Below, piece by piece: positions 26,225 to 37,915 of a stretch of 64,000 nucleotides of DNA. The notes beneath the pieces are model-generated. The model saw only the letters and a program-made list of their open reading frames with translations. It made no database searches and was not told where the DNA came from. The position numbers were made by a program, and so were the translations under genes. Every line of letters begins with the position of its first letter. The stretch's first letter is position 1. This DNA comes from Rhinopithecus roxellana (lineage: Eukaryota > Chordata > Mammalia > Primates > Cercopithecidae), in assembly GCF_007565055.1 (NCBI RefSeq), contig NC_044564.1:82232563-82296562 (forward strand). Reading direction: 5' to 3'.

Positions 26225-27005
26225 GTTCAAATATGTGTGTTTTTCTCTTTTTCAGTCAATTAAAGGTTTATATTTTCTAAGAAGTAACTTTGGCTTTATT
26301 GATAACTTTACTGAATTTTCTATTTTCTATTTCATTTTTTGTTCTAATGTACACTATTTCCTTCCATTTATTTTCGATTTGGTTTGCTCTACTTTTTCTA
26401 ATTTTATAAGGTGAAAATTTATAGTATTGATTTGAAATATTTCTTTCGTTTAAGATAGCCAGATGCAAATTCATTTCCCTCTAAGCACTGCTTTAGCTGC
26501 ATCCCCTAAATTTTAGTGTGTTGTGATTCTGTGTTCATTTTTCCCGAAGTGTTTTCTGACTTCCATTGTGACTTCCTCTTTGACCAATTATCTTAAAAAT
26601 TTCCACATAATTGTGAATTTCCAAAATTTTCTTCTATTATCACTTTCTAACTCTATTGTAGTCTGAGAAAGTATTTTGTATTGTAACATTAAATTTAAAA
26701 ACCTTGAGGTATATTTTATAACCTATCATACAGTATATCCTGGAGAAAGTTTCACATACGCTTGAGAATAATGTGTATCCTGGTTTGTTGTGTGGAGTGT
26801 TCTTTATGTGTATAGTTGGTTTCATTATGGTATACTGTTGTTGTATTATTCACGTATTCTACTTTGTTATTGATCTGGCTAGTTATTCTATTCACTATTG
26901 AATGTGGAGTATTGAATTATATCTAATTGTCTATTTCCCTCTTCAATTATGTGTCTTTTCTTCGTATATTTTGGGTCTCTGGTGTTAAGTACATTTATAG
27001 CTTAC
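26225..27005 (-). mobile_element. L1M ORF2 fragment, antisense (left half of a split element)
   Basis: Antisense ORF2 RT-proximal text: 'gctttagctgcatcccctaa' (26489), 'tgacttcctctttgaccaat' near 26569, 'tattctactttgttattgat' near 26856. The same element resumes at 33204, after a 6.2-kb L1 inserted between about 27020 and 33190. Confidence 0.8.
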
Positions 27006-27659
27006 AAATGATATATCTGGCATGTGCACGTGCGGATTTCACCACCACCTTGCTGCTGCTAATGGACACAGGCAGGTCCCACTGCCATCGCCCAGATCAA
27101 GTGCTTCTGCTGTCACCCAATATTGTAGTGTTTTTGCCAGAAGAGAGGAACACTTTGGGCCTTCCACCATAGCAGACGCTTAACCTCAAGAAGCCAGAGA
27201 ACCAAAGCTGTGGGCCTGATCCAATCCTCTAGGGGTAGAGTATGTAGTCCAAGAGTGCTGAGCTGTGCCTTGGCACAACTGTCCAGAAATTGTGCAAAAG
27301 CTCTGCAAAACTGTCCAGCAATAAAGCCAGTTGACTAAACCCAACTTTCGCCATAGTAAGTCTCTTAAGAGCATCAAATAATACAAAAACAAAAAGTTCT
27401 CTCTAAAGGATAAATTCAAAGATTAAAGAAACATTCGCTCACACAGATGAGAAAGAACCAATGTAAAATGTCTTGCAACTCTAAAAAGCCAGACTATCTT
27501 CTTACCACCAAATAACTGCATTAGATCCCTAGCAATGGTTCTTGATCGGATTAAAATTACTGAAATAACTGACATAGAAATTAAAATCTGTTAAAGTTCA
27601 AGGTCTCTTGTAAGGCAATCTAGTGGGAAGAAAAATAAGATAAAGAAAAACAATTAATG

Positions 27660-27780
27660 GGTACTAGGCTTAATACCTGAGTGATAAAATAAACTGTACA
27701 ACAAACCTCCATGACACAAGTTTACCTATGTAACAAACCTGCACATGTACCCCTGACCTTAAAATAAAAGTAAAAACAAA
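27660..27780 (+). mobile_element. Short L1 3'-end stub, sense
   Basis: A roughly 115-bp piece of L1 3'UTR (from 'gggtactaggcttaatacct' to 'acatgtacccctgacctt' and an A-rich end) lies between the 5'UTR and ORF1 of the host L1, where a 3'UTR does not belong. It is read as a severely 5'-truncated L1 insertion. Target-site duplication is unclear. Confidence 0.75.
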
Positions 27781-29639
27781 ATCAGAATCTAAATGGCAAA
27801 GCAGTCACTGAAAGTCAAGAAAAGTTGAAACTCAATCCAAGGAATCAAAGGATTCCAGGAAAACATTTCAAGAGCTGGAAGATGAAATAGTTATTTTCAA
27901 AACGAAACAAACTGATCTGACAAAACTGAAAACCTCACATGAATGTAACAGCACAATTGGAAGTATTAACACCAGAACAGACCCCGTGGAGGAAAGATTC
28001 TCAGAGCTTGAAGACCAGTTCTTTGAATCAACTCAGACAAAAATAAAGATAAAACATTTTTTAAATGAACAAAATTTCTAAGAAATATAGGATTATGTAG
28101 AGACCAAAACAATGACTCATTGTCATCCCTTAAAGAGAGAGAGCGGGAACAAGGAGGTTGGAACATATATTTGAGGATATTGTTCATGAAAAATGTCCCA
28201 ACCTCATTAGAGAGGTTAACAATTCAAATTCAGAGAATTTAGAGAACCCCTGCAAGATACTATACAAAGTGACAATCCCCAAGACACATAATCATCCAAT
28301 TTGCCAAAGTCAAGGTGAATGAAAAATATTAAGGCAGCTAGAGAGAAGGGGCAGTAACCTACAAAGGAAACCATATCGGGTTAACAGCAGAACTTTCCGC
28401 AGAAACTGTATAAGCCAGAAGAGATTGGGGACCTATATTCAAAAACTTTAAATTTAAAAAAATATTCAATAATTTTGTATCCAGCCAGACTAAGCTTCGT
28501 ATATGAAGGAGAAATAAAATCCTTTTCAGAGAAGCAAAGGCTAGGAGTATATGTAACCACCATGCCCGCCTTACAAGAGGTCCTTATGGGAGTGCTAAAC
28601 ATGGAAACAAAAGACAATTACCAGCAACCACAAAAACCCACTTAAGTACATACATAATTTACACTATAAAACAACTACACAAAAAAGTCTACATAACAAC
28701 CAGCTAACAACATGATGGTAAGATCAAATCCACACCTATCAATATTAACATCAAACATAAAAAGCCTTAATGTCCCACTTAAAAGGCACAGAGGGGCAAG
28801 TTAGATAAAGAAGCAAGACACAACTATATATCTTCAAGAGACACATCTCACAAGCAATGACACCCATACCTTCAAAGTAAAGGGATGGAGAAAGATGTAC
28901 TAAGAAAATAGAAAACATAAAAGATCTGGGGTTATTAGTATTACTTAAAACAAAACAGACTTTAATTTTAAAAAGGGACAAATATTGGCATTACATAATA
29001 ATTAAAGTGTGCACTTCAAAAATAAGACTTAACTATCCTATGTATATATGCTGTCAACATTGGAACACCCCGATTAATAAAATGAGTTCTTAGAGACCTA
29101 CGAAGGGAATTAGATAAACAGACAGTAAAAGTGGGAGACTTTAACACCCCATGAGAGTATTTGACAGATTGTCAAGGTGGAAAACTAACAAATATATTTG
29201 AGGCCTTAACCCAACACTTCACCAAATGGACCTAGCAGACTTCTACAGAATACTCCACCCAAAAACAATAGATTATACATTTTTCCTGTCTGCACATGGG
29301 ACATTCTCTAAAATCAATCACATGCTCGACCATAAAGAAATTCTTGACAAATAAAAATACCAAAATCATACCAATTATAGTCTCATACCACAGTGCAGTA
29401 CAAATCAAAATCAATACCAAGAAGATCTCTCAAGACTATACAATTGCATGGAAATTAAACAATCTGTTCCTGAATGACTTCTGAGTAAACAATGAACTTA
29501 AGGCAGAAATCAAAAAAAATATTTTAAACTAATGAAAACAAAGATACAACACACCAGAATCTCTGGGACACAGCTAAAGCAGTATGAAGAGGAAAGTTAG
29601 TAGCACTAAACACCCACATCAGAAAGGTAGAAAGGTCTT

Positions 29640-30326
29640 TGTAGTAGAATAATTTATAATCCTTTGGGTATATACCCAGTAGTGGGATGGCTGGGTCATA
29701 TGGTACATCTAGTTCTAGATCCTTGAGGAATTGCCATACTGTTTTCCATAATGGTTGAACTAGTTTACAATCCCACCAACAGTGTAAAAGTGTTCCTATT
29801 TCTCCACATCCTCTCCAACACCTGTACACGTATGTTTATTGCGGCACTATTCACAATAGCAAAGACTTGGAATCAACCCAAATGTCCATCTGTGACAGAC
29901 TGGATTAAGAAAATGTGGCACATATACACCATGGAATACTATGCAGCCATAAAAAAGGATGAGTTTGCGTCCTTTGTAGGGACATGGATGCAGCTGGAAA
30001 CCATCATTCTCAGCAAACTATCACAAGAACAGAAAACCAAACACCGCATGTTCTCACTCATAGGTGGGAACTGAACAATGAGATCACTTGGACTCGGGAA
30101 GGGGAACATCACGCACTGGGGCCTATCATGGGGAGGGGGGAGGGGGGAGGAGGGAGGATTGCATTGGGGAGTTATACATGATATAAATGATGAATTGATG
30201 GGTGCTGACGAGTTGATGGGTGCAGCACACCAACATGGCATAAGTATACATATGTAACAAACCTGCACGTTATGCACATGTACCCTAGAACTTAAAGTAT
30301 AATAAAAAAAAAAAAAAAAAAAAAAA
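29640..30326 (+). mobile_element. Young twin-primed L1PA insertion
   Basis: 29640-29822 is L1 distal ORF2 in antisense. At about 29823 it flips to sense and continues through the ORF2 end ('catggaatactatgcagcca'), the 3'UTR with its G-rich tract (about 30130-30155), and a poly(A) of about 24 nt. Exact 19-bp target-site duplications (agaaaggtagaaaggtctt) flank it at 29621-29639 and 30327-30345. The inverted piece maps just upstream of the sense piece in L1, with about 15 nt lost at the switch. Few differences from young L1PA suggest a recent, possibly cercopithecid-specific insertion. Confidence 0.95.
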
Positions 30327-31503
30327 AGAAAGGTAGAAAGGTCTTAAATTAAAAACTCGGCATCACACCTAGAGGAAGTAGAAAAAAAGAAAAACCCAGG
30401 AAACCTCATACTGTCTGCTCAAAGGAGCCTAGTTCTGATAAACAAGTTCAGGAAAGTTTCTGTATACAAAATCAATGTACAAAAATCAGTAGCATTTTTA
30501 TACACCAATAATGTCCAAGCTGAGGGCAAAATCAAGAATGAAATATCATTTACAATAGCCACAAAAATAATAAAATATCTAGGAATGAAGCTACACAGAG
30601 AAGTAAGATTACCACAATGAAAACTACAAAACACTGCTGCAAGAAATCAGAGACAACACAAACAAATGGAAAAACATTTCATGCTCATAAAGAGGAACAA
30701 TCAATATCTTTAAAATGGTCATATTGCCCAAAGTAATGTACAGATTCAACATTATTTCTATAAAATTACCAATTACATTCTTCACTGAATTAGAAAAAAC
30801 CGCTCTAAAATTCATACATAACCAAAAGAAAGAGCCTGAATAGCCAAATAAATTCTAAGAAATAAGAACAAAGACAGACCACCTGACTTCAATTGCCATC
30901 CAACATCAAACAACACTGCAAGGCTACAATAATAAAAAAAACAGTATGGTACTGGTACAAAATCAGACACATAGACCAATAGAACAAATTAGAGAAGCAA
31001 GAAATAAAGCCACACATATACAACAATCTGATCTTTGACAAAGCAGACAAAAACAAGCAGTAAGGAAAGGATTCCCTATTCAATAAGTGATACTGGGATA
31101 ACTAGATAATCATCTTCAGAATATTGAATCAGGACCTCTCCATTTCACCATATACAAAAATCAGTTCAAGATGGATTAAATATAATGTAAAACAGAAAAT
31201 TGAAAAACTCAGGAGGATAACCTAGGACATTCCATTCTAGACATAGGAACGGGCAAAGATTCCATGACCAACATGTCAAAAGCAATTGCAACAAAAACAA
31301 AAAGGTGTATAAGTGGAACCTAATTAAACTAATGAGCTTCTGCACAGCAAAAGAAACTATCAGCACAATATATAGACAACCTACAGAATGTGAGAAAATA
31401 AGTGCAAACTATGCACCTGACAAAGGATTAATATCTAGAATCTATAAGGAACTTAAACCAATAAGCCAAAACCAAACAACTCCATTAAAAATTGGGTAAA
31501 TGA

Positions 31504-31803
31504 GGCCGGGCTTGGTGGCTCAAGCCTGTAATCCCAGCACTTTGGGAGGCCAAGACGGGCGGATCACGAGGTCAGGAGATCGAGACCATCCTGGCTAACT
31601 CGGTGAAACCCCGTCTCTACTAAAAAATACAAAAAACTAGCCGGGCGAGGTGGCAGGCGCCTGTAGTCCCAGCTACTCGGGAGGCTGAGGCAGGAGAATG
31701 GTGTAAACCCGGGAGGCGGAGCTTGCAGTGAGCTGAGATCCGGCCACTGCACTCCAGCCTGGGCGACAGAGCGAGACTCCGTCTCAAAAAAAAAAAAAAA
31801 GAA
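31504..31803 (+). mobile_element. AluY (Old World monkey type), sense
   Basis: Full-length young AluY carrying 'gagatccggccactgc'. An exact 17-bp target-site duplication, aaaaattgggtaaatga, occurs at 31487-31503 and 31804-31820. It is inserted in distal ORF2 of the host L1. Confidence 0.96.
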
Positions 31804-32230
31804 AAAAATTGGGTAAATGACATAAACAAACACTTCTCAAAAGAAGACCATACATATAACCAATAAGCATATAGACAAATGCTCAACTTCACTAATCATC
31901 TTATAATTATTAGAGAGATGCAAGTCAAAACCACAATGAGCTACCATCTCAAGAGTCAGAATCACTATTATTAAAAAGTACAAAAATAACACATGCTGTT
32001 GCAGCTGCTGAAAAAAGGGAACGCTTACATACTGTTGGTGGGAATGTAAATTAGTTCAGCTACTGAGGAAAGCTGTTTAGAGATTTCTCAAATAACTTAA
32101 AATAGAACTACCATTTGACCCAGGAATTCCATTACTAGGTATGTACCAAAAAATAAATAAATAATTCTACCATAAAGACACACATGCATATCTATGTTTA
32201 TCTCAGCATTATCCACAATAGCAAAGACAT

Positions 32231-32626
32231 TGTGATGGTTAATACTGAGTTTCAACTTGATTGGATTGAAGGATGCAAATTGTTGATCCTGGGTATGTCT
32301 GTGAGGGTGTTGCCAAAGGACATTAACATTTGAGTCAGTGGGCTGGGAAAGACAGACTCACCAGAAGGCAGACCCACCCTTAATTTGGTTGGGCACCATC
32401 TAATCAGCTGCCAGTGTGGCCAGGATATAAAGCAGGCAGAGAAAACTAAAAAGGCTACACTGGCTTAGCTTTCCAGCCCACATATTTATCATGTGCTCTA
32501 TGCTTCCTGTCCTCAAACACTAGATTCCAAGTTCTTCGGCTGTGGGACTTGGACTGGCTTCCTTGCTCCTCAGCTTGCAGATGGCCTATTGTAAGACCTT
32601 GTGTTTATGTGAGTTAATAAACTCAC

Positions 32627-32694
<68 letters not shown>

Positions 32695-32729
32695 TAGTTC
32701 TGTTCCTCTAGATAACCCTGACTAATACA
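32231..32729 (+). mobile_element. ERVL-type solo LTR (MLT2A-like)
   Basis: About 499 bp starting 'tgtgatggttaatactgag' and ending 'gactaataca' (TG...CA). Interior landmarks are 'ctgtgagggtgttgccaaag', 'gggcaccatctaatcagctg', a TATA-like 'ggatataaagcagg', and 'cttgctcctcagcttgcaga'. These match my memory of the HERV-L LTR family MLT2. The 5-bp flanks gacat (32226-32230) and aacat (32730-32734) fit an ERVL target-site duplication with one mismatch. No internal viral genes adjoin it. It contains an expanded (TC)30 tract. The MLT2 name is from recognition; the LTR structure is directly visible. Confidence 0.85.
32631..32690. repeat. (TC)30 microsatellite inside the LTR
   Basis: Sixty uninterrupted bases of TC, preceded by 'actcactcac'. 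It occupies the place near the LTR 3' end where MLT2 copies usually carry a short simple repeat, so it expanded in situ. A pure tract of 30 units is expected to vary in length. Confidence 0.97.
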
Positions 32730-33575
32730 AACATGGAATAAATCTAAATGCACATTAACAATGAACTTGATAGAGAAAATATGGTATATATATACCATAA
32801 AATACAACACACCATCAAAAAGAGTGAAATCACGTCTTTTGCAGTACCATGGACACAGCCGGAGACCATTATCCTAAGCGAATTAATAAAGAACAGAAAG
32901 TCAAATACTGCATATTCTCACTTATAAGTGGAATCTAAACTTTGACTGTTCATATGCACAAAGAATGAAACAAAAAACATTGGGCCTAGTTGAGGATGGA
33001 GCATGGGATCAAGGTGAGAATCTAAAAACTATCTATCAGGTATAATGTTCACTAGCTAGGTGATGAAGTAATTTGTACACCAAACCCCAGTGACATCCAA
33101 TTTAACCATGTAAGAAACCTGCACATGTACCCTCTGAACCTATAATAAAATTTGAAAGGAAAAGTTAAACATGAATTAAAAAATAAAATAAAATGATAAA
33201 TGGTAAATATTCTTGATTTATACTTTACCATTTAAAAAATATCCTATTATCTTACAGTAATGATTTTTGCTTCAGTGTCTATTTTGTCTGATATTAAATT
33301 AACATAGCTACTCAGGCTTTTTTGAGGGGTTATGGTTTGTACTTTATATCTTTTCCTATACTTTATTTTAAATCTTTTCGTGTCTTTGAACCTAAAGTGT
33401 GTTTTTTCACTGGCAGCATATAGTCATATAATTGAATCATTAGTTAAATTCAGTCAGTCAGTCTCTGCCTTTTTCAGAGTGTTTACTCCATTTGAATTTG
33501 ATATAAAGTGAATTTCACTTCTGTCATTATACTATTTCTTTTCTGTATTTTTTGTTCTTACAGTAATACCACCTG

Positions 33576-33890
33576 TTTTGTTTGTTTGTTTGTTTGTTTG
33601 TTTGTTTGTTTTTAGACAGGGTCTCACTCTGTCTCCCAGACTGAAGCACGATCTCGGCTCACTGCAACCTCCACCGCTCAGGCTCAAGTGATTCTCTCAC
33701 CTCAGCCTCCTGAGCAGCTGGGATTACAGGCATGTGCCACTACCACCTAGCTAACTTTTGTATTTTTAGTAGTAGAGGTGGGGTTCCACCATGCTGGCCA
33801 GGCTGGTCTTAAACTCCTGATCTCAAATGATCCAACAGCCTCAGCCTCCCAAAGTGCTGGGATTACAGGCATGGGCCACTGTGCCCGGCC
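33576..33890 (-). mobile_element. AluS, antisense, with (TTTG)n tail
   Basis: Reverse Alu whose tail on the plus strand is about nine TTTG/GTTT units (33576-33612). Landmarks are 'acagggtctcactctgtctc', 'gcctcctgagcagctgggat' and 'aagtgctgggattacaggca'. A short target-site duplication (accacct) is plausible at 33569 and 33891. Confidence 0.93.
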
Positions 33891-34622
33891 ACCACCTTCT
33901 TTTTTGGTATAGATATTTTACAGTGTGTCATTTCAATTTCTTGGCAATTTTTAAAAACATTTTTGTGTTTCCATAGTATATCATAGCATATTTATTAGAA
34001 TTAATATTTTAACTTGTAGAAATTTAGTTTAGATACATCGCAATTAAATTTCAATAATATAAATATGCTTTGCTCCAATCTAGCTCATTTCCCCCTCTTT
34101 GTGCTGTTACTGTCATAAAATACATCTTAATACTTTACATGTTCAGCAACACATTTTTACACTCAAGCCATTGCTTTATGCAAAGGTCTTTTAACATAGG
34201 TGGGATAGAGAAGAGTTACAAACGAACAAAAAACAATATTATATTATACTTTATATTTATGTTTGCAGTTATCTTTAACTTGCGCTCTACATTACTTCAT
34301 GTAATTCTGAGTTTGTTTGGTGGCCTCTCATTTCAGCCTGGAGGACTTCCATTACTATGTCTCGTAAGACTTTTCTAGTAGCAACAGATCACCTCTGTTT
34401 TTGTTTTTCTGGGATTGTCTTAATGTATCCTTTAATTTTGAAAGTTTGTTTTGGTGCATATCAGATTCTTGGTCTATAGCTATTTCCTCAGCACTTTGAA
34501 TCCGTCATATGACTGCCTTCTCCATGGTTTTCAATTAGAAATTGGCTGTTCATCTTATTTTTAACCCATTATATGTTTAAAAAAGATTATTTTCTCTTGC
34601 TGCTTTTAAGATTCTCTCTCTG

Positions 34623-34652
34623 CTGCATCTCAGAAAAAAAAAAAAAACAAAA
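34623..34652 (+). mobile_element. 30-nt retroposed stub with target-site duplication
   Basis: 'ctgcatctcag' followed by A14, C and A4 is flanked by an exact 15-bp direct repeat aagattctctctctg (34608-34622 and 34653-34667). The short body resembles the last bases of an Alu before its A tail. It is read as an extremely 5'-truncated Alu-type insertion. A slippage duplication is the alternative. Confidence 0.75.
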
Positions 34653-34694
34653 AAGATTCTCTCTCTGGAAGATTTAAATTATATCAAGTTTTTT

Positions 34695-37600
34695 TTTTAT
34701 CACAATGACAAGAAACTAGAAATCAACAATGGAAGTTATCCTGAAAAATTTAAAAATATGTTGAAATTAAACAACATGCTCCTAAACAACCAGTAGATTA
34801 TGAAATAAATTAAAAGGAAAATCAAAGAATACCTTGAGACAAATAAAAATGGTAGCACAGCATACAAAAACATATGAGATGCAGAAAAAGCAGCTCTAAG
34901 AGTGAAACCTATAGCAAAAAAAAGCCTATATCAGTGAAAAAGAAGGATCTTAAGTAAACAATCTAACATTATATATCTAAGAAATGAAGGAAAAACAAAG
35001 CCCAAAGTTAGAAGAAGGAAGTAACAAAGAGCAAAAATGAATAATTTAGAAACTAGGAAAATAATTTTACAAATCAACAAAACTAAGAATTTTTTTGAAA
35101 AGATAAAATTGAAATACTCTTCAATAGAACAATTGAGAAAAAAATAGAAGATACAAATAGATAAAATCAGAAGTAAAATCAGAAAAAATACAACTGATAT
35201 GATAGAAACATAAAAAATTCTAATAAGCTACTAGGAATAATTACATGACAACAACCCAGATAACCTAGAAGATGTATAAAAATTTCTGATTACATACAGC
35301 TTACCAAGACTGAATCATGAAAAAAAAAAAAAAATAAAACTCTGAATAGACAAATAATGGGTAAGGAGATTGAACCAGTAATAAGAGGTCACCCATCAAA
35401 GAACAGCATGAGACATAATGGCTTCTCTGCTAAATTTTACCAAACATTTAAGAAAAGCTAATATAGTCTTTCTCAAACTCTTTCTATAAAATCCAAGTAA
35501 ATGGAATACTTCCAAACTCATTGTTTTAGGCAGGTGTTACCCACTTACCAAAGACAGACAAGAACACTACAAGAAATGAAAATTACAGGCCAGTATCACT
35601 AATGAACATAGATGCAAACATCCTCAACAAAATATGAGCAAACCTAATTCAACAACCCACTGAGAGAATCATGCACTATAAGCAAGCAGGATTTATCTCT
35701 GAGGTGCAACAATGGTTCAACATATGCAAATCAGTAAATGTGGCACACCACATTAACAGAATAAACAACCAAAAATACATAATCATCTTAATAAGTGCAA
35801 AAAAAAAAAGCATGTGACAATATTCAGCAACTGTTCTTGGTAAAAGCTCTCAACAAATTAGTTACAAAAAGAATGCACCTCAACACAATAAAGGCCACAT
35901 ATGATTAGCTGACAGCTAACATTATAAATCAATGGTTAAAAGTTGAAATCTTTTCCTTTATTATCAAAAACAAAATAAGGATGCCCATTCTCACTGTTTC
36001 TTTTCAACATAATACTGGAAGTACTAGACAGAGCAATTAGGCAAGAGAAAGAAATAAAATGTGTCCTAATAGTAAAGGACAAGGTGAAATTGTCTCTGTA
36101 TGTTGACAAGGTGATCTTATAAACAGAAAACCTTAAGGACCCCACCAAAAAATTAAAACTAATAAATAAATACAGTAAATTTGCAGGAGACAAAATCAAC
36201 ATGCAGCATTCAGTAGCACTTATATGCACTAACAATGAACTCTGAAAGAGAAACTGAGGACACAATCCCATTTACAGTAACAGCAGCAGCAACAACAAAA
36301 ATACTTAGGCATAAATTTAACCAAGGAGGTGAACGATCTGTATACCAAAAACTGTAAAACACTGATAAATTGATGACAACACAAACAAATGGAAAGAGAA
36401 CCTATGTTTATGTATTGGAATAATTAATTTTGACAGTGTCCATACTATTCAAAGAAATCTATAGATGTAATGAACCCCTACACAATCCCAATGGTAATTT
36501 TTACAGAAATAGAAAAAAATTCTAAAGTACATATTGAACCACAAAACATTCTGAATAGTCAAAACAATCTTGAGCAAAAAGAAAAACCCAAACGTATCAC
36601 ACTCCATGATTACAAAACATACTTTAAAGCAATTGTGATCAAGAGATGATAGTACTGGCATAGAAATAGACCCATGGACTGATGGAATAGAGCGGAAAGT
36701 CCATAAATAAACTCATGCCTTTATGGTTATTTGATTGGCAGCAAAAGTCCCAAAAACACACAATGGGAAAAGGATAGTCTCTTCAATAGATACTGTTGGG
36801 TAAAGTGGATATCCATAAGCAGAAGAATGAAACTGTATTCTCATCCCACATCATATACAAAAATAGACACAAAATGGATTAGGGATTTAAAGTAAAACCC
36901 AAAAATATAAAACTACTAGAAGAAAACATAGAAAAATGTTTCATGTCATTGTATTGGTCAATAACATTTTAGATATGACCTCGAAAGCCCAGGTAACAAC
37001 AGTAAAAATACATACAATGATTGCATCAAACTAAAAAAAACTTTTTTATAACAAAGGAACAGAGTGAATACATAACCCACAGAGTGGAAGAAGAAATTTT
37101 AAAACTGTACATTTGATAAGGGATTAATATCCAAAACATATGAGGAACTCAAACAACTCAATAGTAAGAAAACAAATAACCTACTAAAACATGAGCAAAG
37201 AGCCTGAACAGATGTTTCTTAAGAAGAGATATACAAATGGCCAATAGAGTCATAAAAATTGTTGAATATCTCTAATTTTTAGGTAAATTAAAATTAAACC
37301 TACAATGAGATATTACTTTACACCTATTAGAATGACTATGATAAAAAAGATGAACTAACAGATGTTGGTAATGATGTGGAGAAAACAGAATCTTTGAACA
37401 CTGTTAGTGGAAATGTAAGTTAGTACAGCCATGAAAAATGGTATGAAGATGTCTCAACATCTTGTAGAAATTATAGACAGCTAGAGGAACAAGAGAACTA
37501 CTATATGATCTAGTAATCCTACTTCTGGGTATATATCTAATGGAACTGAAATCAATATATTGAAGACATGTCTGCACTCATATTCATTGAAGTGTTATTC

Positions 37601-37915
37601 ACAATAGCCAAGATGTAGAATAAACCTAAGGGTCCGCACAGATGAAGAGATAAAGAAAAGATTAGATATATGCACAATGGAAAGTCATTCAGCCTTAATA
37701 AAGAAGACAATGCTGTCCTTGGCAAAAACATAAATAACATAAATAAACCTGGAAGACATTATGCAGAGTGATGTAAGCCAGGCACAAAATGTCAAATATT
37801 GCATGATTTCCTTTTTATGGTGAATCTAAAAAAGCCACAGTCATCAAAGTAGGAAGGAGAACATTGGTTGTTAGAGGCCAAGGGTTGGCAGAGGAAATGT
37901 TTGTCAAAGGACATA
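34695..37915 (+). mobile_element. L1M (L1MA/MB type) ORF2 to 3'UTR, sense
   Basis: Sense ORF2 from the endonuclease C-terminal region ('aactagaaatcaacaatgg', 34717) through RT ('tttaccaaacatttaagaaa', 'atgcaaacatcctcaacaaa', 'gcacaaaatgtcaaatattg') to the 3'UTR ('ggttgttagaggccaagg'). The 3'UTR is split by an L1PA at 37916-39490 and resumes at 39491. The 111-codon ORF at 35936-36271 (minus) is an antisense shadow. Confidence 0.85.

Larger units (their letters stand above)
27021..33190 (+). mobile_element. L1 (L1PB/L1MA type), sense, rearranged host of several insertions
   Basis: 27021-27640 resembles a primate L1 5'UTR ('cactttgggccttccacc', 'aagccagagaaccaaagctg'). 27780-28600 is ORF1 (coiled-coil-like part then 'ttaacagcagaactttccgc' and 'aagccagaagagattgggg'). 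28640-29620 is the ORF2 endonuclease region. After the nested L1PA, the text jumps from the post-endonuclease linker to distal ORF2 (about 30415), so most of the RT domain is deleted. The 3'UTR ends near 33165. Flanks 'aaatgatatatctgg' (27006) and 'aaatgataaatgg' (33191) look like an imperfect target-site duplication. The coding frames are broken throughout. Confidence 0.85.
33204..34690 (-). mobile_element. L1M, antisense (right half of split element)
   Basis: Continues the element at 26225-27005. Landmarks are 'gtctattttgtctgatatta' (33278) and 'gcatatagtcatataattg' (33417). Upstream L1 text near 34390-34620 is typical of the region between ORF1 and ORF2 ('tttctgggattgtctt', 'tctcttgctgcttttaagat'). 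An AluS interrupts it at 33576 and a 30-nt A-rich insert at 34623. Confidence 0.8.

Noticed and set aside
27966..28981. Cluster of minus-strand ORFs of 73-78 codons
   Set aside because: They are antisense to L1 ORF1/ORF2 remnants on the plus strand.
29524..30277. ORFs of 101, 107 and 112 codons on both strands
   Set aside because: They are fragments and antisense shadows of L1 ORF2 and 3'UTR within the twin-primed L1PA, broken by the inversion point.
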